Shown here: positions 1 to 9,442 of the stretch, in pieces | Layout of the letters: every line of letters begins with the position of its first letter | Numbering within the stretch: the stretch's first letter is position 1 | Source: Dictyobacter aurantiacus | Lineage (GTDB): Bacteria > Chloroflexota > Ktedonobacteria > Ktedonobacterales > Ktedonobacteraceae | Assembly: GCF_003967515.1 (NCBI RefSeq) | Contig: NZ_BIFQ01000001.1 | Location: 5,022,001-5,086,000 of the forward strand | Length of the DNA: 64,000 nucleotides | Direction of reading: 5' to 3' | Program-made: the position numbers and the translations under genes | Notes under the pieces: generated by a model | Seen by the model: the letters and a program-made list of their open reading frames with translations, nothing else | Told to the model about the DNA's origin: nothing | The model's database searches: none

Positions 1-998
1 CGCAGCCAGGCCTGGCGATTTTCGATACTGCCTGCGGCACTTGTCTCGGTTACGAAGAGAGGGAGGCGTGTATGCTGATAACAACGCCGTAGGACCTCGG
101 CGAGCAAAAGACCATTCTGTGGTACACTGGATTTCCGGACCTGCCCTCCCTCGTCGTGATAGATCTCCTGGGCCGACCAGGGGTAGAAATTGACTCCCAG
201 GATATCTTGCTGCACTGGCTGTATGCGTAACCGGGCCAGTTGTGGTTCGGTGGCTCCGTGTTCAATCAACCAGGAATAGAGCGGATGCTCTGTGTCGACC
301 CGTCCGGCTACAAGATCCCAGCAGAGAAAATCCATTTGATCCAGGCGCACTGCTTCCGGCCGATCCTCCTCCCGGCGCGGCTGCGACCAGTTCATGGCCT
401 CCACCGCTATTAATGTCGCCTCTGGATCGTTACGGCGAATCACCCTGCTGGTTTGCTGTATGCCTTGTGCCAGAGGCAGCAACACGCTCACCAGTCCACG
501 CTCACCAGTCAGATATGGCGGCCACTGACCTCGTACGCCACTGTATTCGGCATTCACCATGGGCTCATTCAATGGCGTATAAAATTGTACAAGCCTTCGG
601 TAACGTTGTACAAACGCTTCAGCATAGGCGGCTACCCGTTCGGGATAGTGCGCGTCCAGGAAACTTTCGGTCATCCACAGTGGTGTCCCATAGTGCACCA
701 GGTCGATAATGGGTTGTATATGCAACGTGTTCACCATATAGTCTAGCACCTCATCTACCCAGTGCCAATCGAACACCCCTGGCTGCGACTCCACACGGTA
801 CCAGGGTACACCCCAGCGCAGCATCGTAATGCCCAGCGAGGCCGCGCGCTCAAGGTCAGCGCGCCATTGCCTGTAGTGTTGTGTCAGTTCATATTCTTCG
901 AGAGGCCGCAATCGCGGACCACTTTGCGGGATAAACGTATCTTCAATCCCACCCGCCCAGAAGAATTTACCATTCCCCTTTAAAATATCTTGCCCCAT
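1..998 (-). CDS. Glycoside hydrolase family 1-type beta-glycosidase, 5' part only
   Basis: A minus-strand reading frame runs open from an ATG at 998 to the left edge, giving 332 codons without a stop. It should hydrolyse beta-linked glucosides or related sugars in the cytoplasm. The protein starts MGQDILKGNGKFFWAGGIED. It carries the clan GH-A acid/base motif TPLNEP, with Glu145 as the likely proton donor. Near the edge LFVTETSAAG places the nucleophile at Glu318. The early Trp-rich segment (residues 60-82) and GVNFYPWS (268-275) also fit GH1-like folds. GAGGG lies seven bases upstream of the ATG and supports this start. GH1 enzymes are usually 440-480 aa, so roughly a quarter is missing here. 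A symmetric 42-bp site lies 53 bp upstream and may control it. The substrate cannot be told from sequence; another clan GH-A family is the main alternative. Confidence 0.85.
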   Translation of the reverse strand, partial: MGQDILKGNGKFFWAGGIEDTFIPQSGPRLRPLEEYELTQHYRQWRADLERAASLGITMLRWGVPWYRVESQPGVFDWHWVDEVLDYMVNTLHIQPIIDLVHYGTPLWMTESFLDAHYPERVAAYAEAFVQRYRRLVQFYTPLNEPMVNAEYSGVRGQWPPYLTGERGLVSVLLPLAQGIQQTSRVIRRNDPEATLIAVEAMNWSQPRREEDRPEAVRLDQMDFLCWDLVAGRVDTEHPLYSWLIEHGATEPQLARLRIQPVQQDILGVNFYPWSAQEIYHDEGGQVRKSSVPQNGLLLAEVLRRCYQHTRLPLFVTETSAAGSIENRQAWL

Positions 999-1050
999 CA
1001 ATTTTCCCTCTTCCGTCTCTTCCTTAACCGCTGTCTGACGACATCATGGA

Positions 1051-1092
1051 CAATATGCTATAGATTACAACGTCGTAATAGATAGCATATTG
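1051..1092. promoter_or_regulatory. 42-bp two-fold symmetric site upstream of the glycosidase
   Basis: Outer arms CAATATGCTAT (1051-1061) and ATAGCATATTG (1082-1092) are perfect inverted repeats. Nested inside are ATTAC and GTAAT (1064-1068 and 1075-1079). Only the two AG dinucleotides between the arms and two central bases break the symmetry. It sits 53 bp upstream of the family 1 glycosidase start on the minus strand, where an operator for a dimeric or tetrameric repressor would be expected. A regulator gene is not visible in the window, so the operator role is inference. Confidence 0.5.
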
Positions 1093-1213
1093 CCGTGGCT
1101 TATGCAAACTCCCTACAACGAATAGTATAAACCTCAAGAGGTTATCCAGGTTTTTGAGCAGGCAAACAGCGATATGTTATAAGCATAAGATAGATGCACA
1201 GTTGAATCCCATT

Positions 1214-1425
1214 TTAAGAGATTTCTGTCTTCTGGGGATTGACGCTGCCGACATAGGCGCACCGCGCGTAGAGCGGACACTCGCCGCACTTCGGCTTTTG
1301 GGCGTGGCAGATCTGCCGACCGTGGCGGATCATACCCACATGCAGACCATAGACCCAGTCCGGCGGCGCGATCCTGGCAAACACGATGTGAGCCTGGCCC
1401 GCGCTGACCTTTGGCTCGATCAGGT
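1214..1425 (-). pseudogene. Truncated 3' copy of endonuclease III (nth)
   Basis: This stretch matches the last third of the intact nth gene at 20294-21019 without gaps, at a constant offset of 19080 bases. By eye, nucleotide identity is a little above 80 percent. The encoded piece corresponds to about residues 175-241 of Nth. It keeps the full iron-sulfur cluster motif, including CHAQKPKCGECPLYARC, and the same stop codon position. The helix-hairpin-helix and the catalytic Lys and Asp are absent, so it cannot be an active glycosylase. Thirteen further codons upstream of the match stay open but are unrelated to Nth. It marks the left boundary of the Tc toxin segment. Confidence 0.85.
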
Positions 1426-1674
1426 AATTCTCATACTCAAAAAAAACCATCTATTTGCGTATTAATTAAGAGAACAGAAGACGGGTATGATTTAATATGC
1501 ATTTCCTTGATCTCATCTTATCTGGCAGAATATATGCACTATGACGTCCGGGTGTATAGAGATGGTTGCCGCACCATAACGAACAAAAAAGCTGCTCTCG
1601 TATCCACGCTATTTTGTTTCTTACTCTTTAGATGCGGCAATCCTAATTTCTCAGAAGTTTGAGAGGAAACGCCG
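1426..1674 (+). other. Leader region of the Tc toxin genes
   Basis: About 250 bases between the broken nth copy and the first toxin gene. It is clearly richer in A and T than the genes around it and holds no convincing ORF. It presumably carries the toxin promoter. I could not find a clean -35/-10 pair with proper spacing, so no promoter is called. The ribosome binding site AGAGG lies just before the ATG at 1675. Confidence 0.4.
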
Positions 1675-4600
1675 ATGCCCAATGACGAGAACAGACAGAA
1701 TGGCAATAGTTTGATCGATGCTAAGGTGTCGCCGCAGGGTGCTGTAAACGCAAACAGTAGTCCGCTTCCAGCTATTTCTCTTCCAAAGGGAGGGGGGGCC
1801 ATTCGTGGCATCGACGAAAAATTCTCTGCTAACTCGGTAACGGGGACTGGCTCCATGACGGTTCCGATCGCAACCAGTCCAGGGCGCTCTGGCTTTGGCC
1901 CGCAGCTCTCGCTCTCGTATGATTCTGGCGCGGGAAACGGCCCTTTTGGCTTTGGCTGGGGCTTATCCCTGCCATCCATCACGCGGAAAACGGATAAAGG
2001 ATTGCCCTGCTACGCTGATGCTGAAGAGTCCGATGTATTTATCCTCTCGGGCAGCGAGGATCTCGTCCCCTGGCTCGTGGAGGAAGACGGTAAATGGCGG
2101 CACAGGCATGAGTTCCGGACATTGGAGGATGGCTTTTCCTATCGTATTATTTACTATCGGCCTCGAATAGAGGGATTGTTTGCCCGTATCGAGCGCTGGA
2201 CAGATCAGAGAACGGGTAGGATTCACTGGCGATCTATCACCAGGGATAATGTTACGACGCTCTATGGAGCATGGGGAAACTCCTGCGTCGCTGACCCGGA
2301 GGATGAGTCGCGTATTTTTCGCTGGCTGATCTGTGAAAGTTACGATGACAAAGGCAATGTTATCACTTATGACTACAAAGCGGAGGATTCCGCCAGCGTC
2401 GATCCTTCCTATATACAGGAAAAGAATCGTACCGAACGGACGCGCTCTGCCAACCGTTATATCAAGCGTATCCGCTACGGCAATTGCAGACCACGGCAGG
2501 GCGATGAAGATTGCTCTCAGCGTACGGATATGTGCTTTGAGATCGTGTTCGATTATGGCGAACACGATCTGGCAGCGCCCACACCTCGGGAAGACAGATT
2601 CTGGCCTGCTCGTCCCGATGCCTTCTCAAGCTATCGTGCAGGTTTTGAACTGCGTACCTATCGCCTCTGCCGCCGCGTGCTCGTGTTCCACCATTTTCCT
2701 GATGAGCCGGTTGGACGGGATTGCCTGGTTCGTTCCACCGACTTCGCGTATCATGAAGGCCCCGTCGCCTCGTATATTCGTTCCATCACTCAGTCAGGTT
2801 ATAGCCAGCTTGAAAATGGAACATATCGAAAAAAATCTCTCCCCGCGCTTGAGTTTACCTATTCGCGGGTGCATATCGATGAGACGATGCATACCATAGA
2901 CCCTGAAAGTGTTGAGGACCTGCCCTATGGGATAGATGGGAGCCATTACCAGTGGGTGGATTTGGATGGAGAAGGGATCGCGGGTATTTTAACCGAGCAG
3001 GCTGGTAACTGGTTCTACAAGCGTAATGGAGGCGATGGCACCTTCTTGCCGACTGAGACGCTGCTCACACAACCCTCGCTGGCGAACCTGAAAGGTGGGA
3101 GGCAACAGTTACTCGACTTCACGGGAGATGGGCGCATCTCCCTGGCGCAGTTCGCCGGCCCGGTGTCCGGTTTCTATGAGCGCACCACGCAGGATGACTG
3201 GGAGCCATTCAGAGCATTTTCATCGCTTCCCGCGATTAACTGGTCGGACCCCAATCTGCGTTTTGTCGATGTCACGGGTGATGGACTGGTCGATATTTTG
3301 ATTACCGATCAGGACGTCTTTACCTGGTATCCCTCCCGTCGTAAGTGGGGCTTTGGCGCGGCAGAATATACCGCCTCCAACCTGGACGAGGAACGTGGTC
3401 CCGCGCTCGTCTTCGCCGACGCTGATCAATCGATCTACCTGGCGGATATGAGCGGTGACGGGCTGTCTGACCTGGTGCGGATTCGCAATGGTGAGGTGTG
3501 CTACTGGCCGAACATAGGCTACGGACGCTTCGGGACCAGAGTAACGCTCGGCAGTGCACCCTGGTTCGATCTGCCCGACCTGTTCGACCAGAAGCGTATC
3601 CGTCTCGCCGATATCGATGGGTCGGGCACCACCGACATCATCTATCTCGGGCGAAACGGGGTCAAGCTCTTCTTTAATCAGTCTGGCAACCGGCTGAGCG
3701 ATCCGCATGTCCTGACCGAGTTTCCCCGCGTCGATAACCTCTCATCGGTTAACGTTGTTGACCTGTTCGGCAATGGTACCGCCTGCATCGTCTGGTCTTC
3801 GCCTCTCCCGGTGGATGCGCGGCAGCCGATGCACTACGTCGATCTCATGGGAGGGCAGAAGCCACACCTGCTGCTCTCCGTCAACAATAACATGGGGGCA
3901 GAGACCAGAGTGCAGTATGCCGCCTCGACCAGATTCTATCTGGCGGATCGTGCGCACGACACCCCCTGGGTCACGCGCCTGCCTTTTCCGGTCTATGTAG
4001 TAGAGCGGGTAGAGACCCTTGACCGGGTGAGCAATAGCCGCTTCGTGACTCGCTACGCCTACCATCATGGCTACTACGATGGCTACGAGCGCGAGTTTCG
4101 CGGCTTCGGCATGGTGGAGCAGTGGGATACGGAAGAGATCGATGTCACCCCTGCTGGATATGCCAATCTGGCGGTGTCCTCTTTTGTCCCTCCCATCTAC
4201 ACCAGAAGCTGGTTCCACAACGGTGCCTACCTCGCCCAGGACCGGATCAGCCGGCAATTTGTCCATGAGTATTATCAAGAAGATCCCCTGGCGGTCCTAC
4301 TGCCAGATACGATTCTGCCGCGCGGTTTGAGCGACGAGGAGCAAAGGGAAGCGTGCCGGTCGCTGAAGGGTTCCCTGCTGCGGCAAGAGGTTTACGCCGA
4401 AGATGGGACAGGCAAGAGCCGACATCCCTATATCGTCTCGGAGCACAACTATACTATCGTGTGGGTGCAGCTTAGGAGTGATAATCGCCACGCCGTCTTC
4501 TTTACCCATGCGCGCGAAAGCATCGACTACCACTACGAGCGCGTCTACGAGCCGCAGCACGACCCGCGTGTTAGCCACCAGATGGTGCTGGATGTCGATG

Positions 4601-7600
4601 CATTCGGTAACGTTCGCCAATCCCTCTCCATCGGTTATGGACGCCGGCACTCACCTCTTCAGCATGAAAGGGACCGTGCAAAGCAGACGCAAACGCTGGT
4701 GACATACACCGACAATCGCTTCACCAATCCCGTTCTGGAGCAGGATGCCTATCGTATACCATTGCTGCATGAGACGCTCACCTATGAATTGACCGGACAT
4801 AGTTACAGCGAACGTTGCCGACCTGGCTTGTCAGAAGCTTTCAGGGATGTGATGGGAGCCGTGTCTCTGGAGTACCAGGAGCGTCCCGCTGGCAGCCTAC
4901 AAAAGCGGCTGATCGAACACGTCCGTACTCTCTATCGCAAGGATGATCTCTCCGCGCCTCTGGCACCCGGAAAGCTGGAATCAATGGCGCTCCCCTACCA
5001 GAGCTACAAGCAGGCGTTTACCCCCGGACTATTAGAGCAAGTGTACGGGGATCGCGTCACTGAGGAGATGCTGCTAGAGGGTGGATATGTTCATCATGAG
5101 CATAACTGGTGGATACCGTCGGGGCGGACCTTCTACGTCCCTGATAAACATGCTTCTTCAGCGCGTGAGCTTGCGTTCGCGCGTGAGCACTTCTTCCTGC
5201 CCCATCGCTTTGAAGACCCATTCGGCAACACGGCGACGGTGGTCTATGACCGCTATACCCTGTGTGCGACCAGGAGCCGCGATGCGCTCGACAATGAGAT
5301 CAGAGCCGAGTACGACTACAGGGTATTGCAGCCAAAAGTAGTGGTTGATCCCAACCACAATCACTCGCAAGCGGCATTTGATGCGCTTGGTATGCTGACT
5401 GGTACGGCCATCATGGGAAAAGTGTGGGAGGGACAGGCAGAGAGCGGTGATTCGCTGGACGGTTTTGTGGCTGATTTGAGCGATGAGCAACTGCGGGCGT
5501 TTATCCGCGCCCCAGGAGAGCTGGCACCGCAACTTCTCAACGGCGCTACCACGCGCGTCATCTACGATCTGGATCGCTTTAAGCATGATGGACAACCTGT
5601 CTTTGCCGCCACGCTGGCGCGTGAGCTGCATGTCAGCGCGTCAGGTGGAGAGCAGTCACCGGTGCAAGTTAGCTTTGTGTACTCGGATGGCTTTGGGCGC
5701 GAGGCGCAGACCAAAATTCAGGCAGAGCCAGGAGACGCACCGCGGCGCGCGGACAATAGCGCCAATCCAGAACTGCCGGGCACGCTGGCTCTGGAGAATG
5801 ATCAGCCTGTGCTGGCGCCTGCCCATCCGCGCTGGGTGGGCAAGGGACGCACCGTATACAACAATAAGGGCAAGCCCATCAAGCAATACGAACCCTTCTT
5901 CAGTTCGACACACCTTTATGAGTCCGAGGCAGAGATGGTCATGACCGGTGTTACATCGATCATGTTCTACGATCCGATGGATCGCGTGGTCGCCACGCTG
6001 CACCCCAACCATACCTACGAGAAGGTCGTTTTCGATCCCTGGCAACAGGCGACGTGGGATGTTAACGATACAGTATTGCAGAGGAAGCCTGGCGATGATA
6101 CAGACGTGGGCGATTATTTCCTCCGTTTGCCCGAGGCCGAGTATTTACCCACGTGGTACACGCGGCGGATAGACGGTGCGCTGGGAACGCAGGAGCAGGC
6201 TGCCGCGCAAAAGACGGCTCTCCACGCCAATACGCCGACCACTGTCCATCTCGACACACTGGGCCGCACATTCCTCAGCGTCGCTTTCAACCGCTTTGAG
6301 CGCGATGAAGCGGTCAGCGAAGAAAAATACAGCACGCGTACCAACCTCGACATCGAAGGCGATCAGCGGGAAGTCATCGATGCGCGGGAACGTGTTGTGA
6401 TGCGTTATGACTATGACATGCTTAGCAAGGGTATTCACCAGTCCAGCATGGAAGCAGGCGCCCGCTGGATGCTGAACGATGTCGCTGGCAAACCTCTCTA
6501 TGCATGGGATAGCCGGGGACACCGTTTCCATACTACTTATGATGCCCTGCGCCGTCGGCTAGAAGTATACCTGCGCTCAGATGATGCTCCAGAGTTGTTG
6601 GTAGATCGGACCGTCTATGGAGAAACGCGGCAGAATCCCGAGGTGCGAAATCTGCGCGGGAAAGCATACCAGGTCTTTGACTGCGCGGGCGTGGCCACCA
6701 GCGAGGAGTACGACTTCAAGGGCAATTTGCTACGCAGCAACCGCCAGCTGGCTATTGATTACAAGCACATTCCAGACTGGTCGAGGCAGGTGGCGATTGA
6801 AGAGCAGATATACACCAGTAGCACCACCTACGACGCGCTCAACCGCCCGGCCTCACTTACGTCACCTGACAATAGCATCATCCATCCCGCTTACAACGAG
6901 GCGAACCTGTTGGAGCGCCTGGATGGCAACCTGCGCGGCTCAGTCGATGTAACCACCTTTGTCCGCAACATCGACTACAACGCGAAAGGCCAGCGCACTC
7001 TCATTGAGTACAGCAACGGAGCGCATACACACTATGACTATGATCCGGAAACATTCCGCCTCATACACCTGCTCACTTTACGCGGAGCCGCTTTTCCTGA
7101 TGACCGTCCAAAATCCCATGGGGCAACCTGCGGAGTACAAAATCTTCAGTATATCTATGATCCGGTGGGCAACATCACGCACATTCATGATGATGCCCAA
7201 CAGACCATCTACTTCCACAATCGGCGCGTGGAGCCGAGCGCGGATTATACCTATGATGCGGTGTACCGGCTGATCGATGCCACGGGTCGCGAGCACCTGG
7301 GACAAGCGGCGGATGGCAGCCACGTAGCCCCCGTGCCCACCAGCTCTGGCGATAATCCTCGGGTGGGCCTCGTACAGCCCGGTGATGGCAACGCGATGGG
7401 TCGCTACCTCCAGCAGTACGTCTACGACGAGGTAGGCGATATCCTGAAGATGCTTCACCGCGGCACACATCCTGCCAACCACGGCTGGACGCGCACCTAT
7501 GCCTATCACGAAGCAAGTCTTGTAGAGCCGGACAAGACCAGCAATCGTCTGAGCCGAACGCACGTTGGCGACGAACAGATCGAACGCTATACATACGACG

Positions 7601-9363
7601 CTCACGGCAACATAACCGCTATGCCTCATCTGCCGCTGATGCAGTGGGATTACCGCGACCGCCTTCAGGCCAGCGCGCGGCAACTGGTCAACAACGGTGG
7701 CAATCCGGAAACGACATACTATGTGTACAACTTCGATGGACAACGGGTGCGCAAAGTCACCGAGCGCGCCCTCACGACGCAGCAGGGCACAGCTGAACAG
7801 GAGCCAACGCGCTTGAAGGAACGCATCTACCTGGGCAGCTTTGAGATGTATCGAGAGTATAGTGGTGATGGCAACGCCATAACGCTGGAACGCGAGACGC
7901 TGCACGTGATGGATGACAAACAGCGCATTGCACTGGTTGAGACGCGTACGCGGGGAGAGGATGATTCACCTGCACAGCTCACCCGCTACCAGCTAGGCAA
8001 CCATCTCGGCTCGGCAGTGCTGGAACTGGACGGGCAGGCCCAGATCATCTCCTACGAGGAATATTATCCGTATGGAAGCACAGCATATCAGGCTGTGCGT
8101 AGCCAGACGGAGACGCCGAAACGCTACCGGTACACGGGTAAGGAACGGGATGAGGAGACCGGACTAAACTATCACGGAGCAAGATATTACGCGTGCTGGT
8201 TGGGAAGGTGGGCGAGTTGCGATCCGATCGGTATAGCTGCTGGACTCAATATATATGTCTATGTCAACAATCGTCCGATAAATGCGAATGATCCTCAAGG
8301 AACAGAGGGGATTGATATTGGTGATGATCCGGCACTACAACAGGCAGCTCGGGATGTGCATCAAGCCAGGCCTGATCTAAACGCGTCAGGATCCTCAACG
8401 ACATCCCGACGAACAGTTAGCCGTTCCCAGGCGCGTGCAGAGGCCAATCGCGGTGCTGCTGCTGTAAGACAATCCCAGGGGATGACGGACCCAGCAGTAC
8501 AGGCCGGTCACACTCAGGCCGCACGTCATGTACCCGAATCAGGAGCCCCGGCGGCACAGACAAACGATCCTGGAACGTTTCAGCAGCTTCACAGTCGCAG
8601 GGGTCAGGGTTTAGATGTTGAAGTTACTGAACCCGGTGGACGTACGGTGACAAGGACACGTCATACTGCACAGGAAGGGCTGATTGATGATGCGGTAACC
8701 CGTGCCAGGACTACTACTGGAGGCCGTCTTACCCCTGAGGGCCAGGCGGCGGCAGGGCAGGAAGTTATCTGGCGGACACAGGGTACCGGGCTTGATCAGA
8801 GAGAGGTACAGATTCGGCGTGCCAGTGGTGTTTTTAATGAGGAGGCTGCTATCCAACGCAGTTCTTCTGTACGAGCATACCAGGAGTCACGTGCAGGAAG
8901 AGCCACTTCTGGATCTGGTGAGGGTAGTGGAGTTCTGAAGGCGCTGGGGATCGCCGGCCTGCTCGGAGCCGCGGGTGACGTCATCAAAAATCTCCATGAA
9001 GGGAACTATGGAAAAGCTGCGGCAACGATTGGTATCACGGGCGCGTCAACCTATGTCCTGTCTAAGGTCCCCGTGCTCATCCCTCTGGCCGTTATGTTTT
9101 CAACCATTAATGCTTACGATGATAAAGTGCAGGAGCACGCCAACGCTGTTGGCAGTTGGGTTGAAGATAAGTTGGGAAGCCGTTACGCAGGAGCATTTGC
9201 AGCCTCTATTGCTGCTACCGGAGAATCACTATTCCAGGGGACTTTTGGAGTAGTTGGAAGAGGTATCGGAGAAGGTGCTGCCGCTGCTTATATTAGACTC
9301 ACCTCTGATGAGTATACCTTGATACCCTGGAAGTCACAGTGGTGGTCGGACATTTTCGACTGA
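1675..9363 (+). CDS. Tc toxin TcB-TcC fusion (SpvB/TcdB/RHS protein)
   Basis: In known Tc toxins TcB and TcC form a hollow cocoon that encloses a toxic C-terminal peptide, which the TcA pore then injects into the target cell. This 2562-aa protein fuses both. The SpvB-type N terminus covers about residues 30-340. VCBS/FG-GAP-like repeats with motifs such as VTGDGLVD, MSGDGLSD and IDGSGTTD lie at about 430-690. TcdB middle regions follow to about 1100, then many YD/RHS repeats. The RHS core (YTGKERDEETGLNYHGARYY, LGRWASCDPIG) lies near 2150-2205. The last ~354 residues, after NDPQG, are the variable cargo: first polar, then rich in Gly/Ala with hydrophobic stretches. The usual RYY-DP or QP position reads RYYAC here. 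AGAGG precedes the ATG by eight bases. Only 79 bp separate it from the TcA gene, so they are probably co-transcribed. Confidence 0.92.
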   Translation: MPNDENRQNGNSLIDAKVSPQGAVNANSSPLPAISLPKGGGAIRGIDEKFSANSVTGTGSMTVPIATSPGRSGFGPQLSLSYDSGAGNGPFGFGWGLSLPSITRKTDKGLPCYADAEESDVFILSGSEDLVPWLVEEDGKWRHRHEFRTLEDGFSYRIIYYRPRIEGLFARIERWTDQRTGRIHWRSITRDNVTTLYGAWGNSCVADPEDESRIFRWLICESYDDKGNVITYDYKAEDSASVDPSYIQEKNRTERTRSANRYIKRIRYGNCRPRQGDEDCSQRTDMCFEIVFDYGEHDLAAPTPREDRFWPARPDAFSSYRAGFELRTYRLCRRVLVFHHFPDEPVGRDCLVRSTDFAYHEGPVASYIRSITQSGYSQLENGTYRKKSLPALEFTYSRVHIDETMHTIDPESVEDLPYGIDGSHYQWVDLDGEGIAGILTEQAGNWFYKRNGGDGTFLPTETLLTQPSLANLKGGRQQLLDFTGDGRISLAQFAGPVSGFYERTTQDDWEPFRAFSSLPAINWSDPNLRFVDVTGDGLVDILITDQDVFTWYPSRRKWGFGAAEYTASNLDEERGPALVFADADQSIYLADMSGDGLSDLVRIRNGEVCYWPNIGYGRFGTRVTLGSAPWFDLPDLFDQKRIRLADIDGSGTTDIIYLGRNGVKLFFNQSGNRLSDPHVLTEFPRVDNLSSVNVVDLFGNGTACIVWSSPLPVDARQPMHYVDLMGGQKPHLLLSVNNNMGAETRVQYAASTRFYLADRAHDTPWVTRLPFPVYVVERVETLDRVSNSRFVTRYAYHHGYYDGYEREFRGFGMVEQWDTEEIDVTPAGYANLAVSSFVPPIYTRSWFHNGAYLAQDRISRQFVHEYYQEDPLAVLLPDTILPRGLSDEEQREACRSLKGSLLRQEVYAEDGTGKSRHPYIVSEHNYTIVWVQLRSDNRHAVFFTHARESIDYHYERVYEPQHDPRVSHQMVLDVDAFGNVRQSLSIGYGRRHSPLQHERDRAKQTQTLVTYTDNRFTNPVLEQDAYRIPLLHETLTYELTGHSYSERCRPGLSEAFRDVMGAVSLEYQERPAGSLQKRLIEHVRTLYRKDDLSAPLAPGKLESMALPYQSYKQAFTPGLLEQVYGDRVTEEMLLEGGYVHHEHNWWIPSGRTFYVPDKHASSARELAFAREHFFLPHRFEDPFGNTATVVYDRYTLCATRSRDALDNEIRAEYDYRVLQPKVVVDPNHNHSQAAFDALGMLTGTAIMGKVWEGQAESGDSLDGFVADLSDEQLRAFIRAPGELAPQLLNGATTRVIYDLDRFKHDGQPVFAATLARELHVSASGGEQSPVQVSFVYSDGFGREAQTKIQAEPGDAPRRADNSANPELPGTLALENDQPVLAPAHPRWVGKGRTVYNNKGKPIKQYEPFFSSTHLYESEAEMVMTGVTSIMFYDPMDRVVATLHPNHTYEKVVFDPWQQATWDVNDTVLQRKPGDDTDVGDYFLRLPEAEYLPTWYTRRIDGALGTQEQAAAQKTALHANTPTTVHLDTLGRTFLSVAFNRFERDEAVSEEKYSTRTNLDIEGDQREVIDARERVVMRYDYDMLSKGIHQSSMEAGARWMLNDVAGKPLYAWDSRGHRFHTTYDALRRRLEVYLRSDDAPELLVDRTVYGETRQNPEVRNLRGKAYQVFDCAGVATSEEYDFKGNLLRSNRQLAIDYKHIPDWSRQVAIEEQIYTSSTTYDALNRPASLTSPDNSIIHPAYNEANLLERLDGNLRGSVDVTTFVRNIDYNAKGQRTLIEYSNGAHTHYDYDPETFRLIHLLTLRGAAFPDDRPKSHGATCGVQNLQYIYDPVGNITHIHDDAQQTIYFHNRRVEPSADYTYDAVYRLIDATGREHLGQAADGSHVAPVPTSSGDNPRVGLVQPGDGNAMGRYLQQYVYDEVGDILKMLHRGTHPANHGWTRTYAYHEASLVEPDKTSNRLSRTHVGDEQIERYTYDAHGNITAMPHLPLMQWDYRDRLQASARQLVNNGGNPETTYYVYNFDGQRVRKVTERALTTQQGTAEQEPTRLKERIYLGSFEMYREYSGDGNAITLERETLHVMDDKQRIALVETRTRGEDDSPAQLTRYQLGNHLGSAVLELDGQAQIISYEEYYPYGSTAYQAVRSQTETPKRYRYTGKERDEETGLNYHGARYYACWLGRWASCDPIGIAAGLNIYVYVNNRPINANDPQGTEGIDIGDDPALQQAARDVHQARPDLNASGSSTTSRRTVSRSQARAEANRGAAAVRQSQGMTDPAVQAGHTQAARHVPESGAPAAQTNDPGTFQQLHSRRGQGLDVEVTEPGGRTVTRTRHTAQEGLIDDAVTRARTTTGGRLTPEGQAAAGQEVIWRTQGTGLDQREVQIRRASGVFNEEAAIQRSSSVRAYQESRAGRATSGSGEGSGVLKALGIAGLLGAAGDVIKNLHEGNYGKAAATIGITGASTYVLSKVPVLIPLAVMFSTINAYDDKVQEHANAVGSWVEDKLGSRYAGAFAASIAATGESLFQGTFGVVGRGIGEGAAAAYIRLTSDEYTLIPWKSQWWSDIFD

Positions 9364-9442
9364 TCGCATGTCGTATCGCTGAAACTGAGCGTGTTCGCTC
9401 GGGCGAATACTGCAGATGTTTTGAACAGCAGGAGGACTAGCA

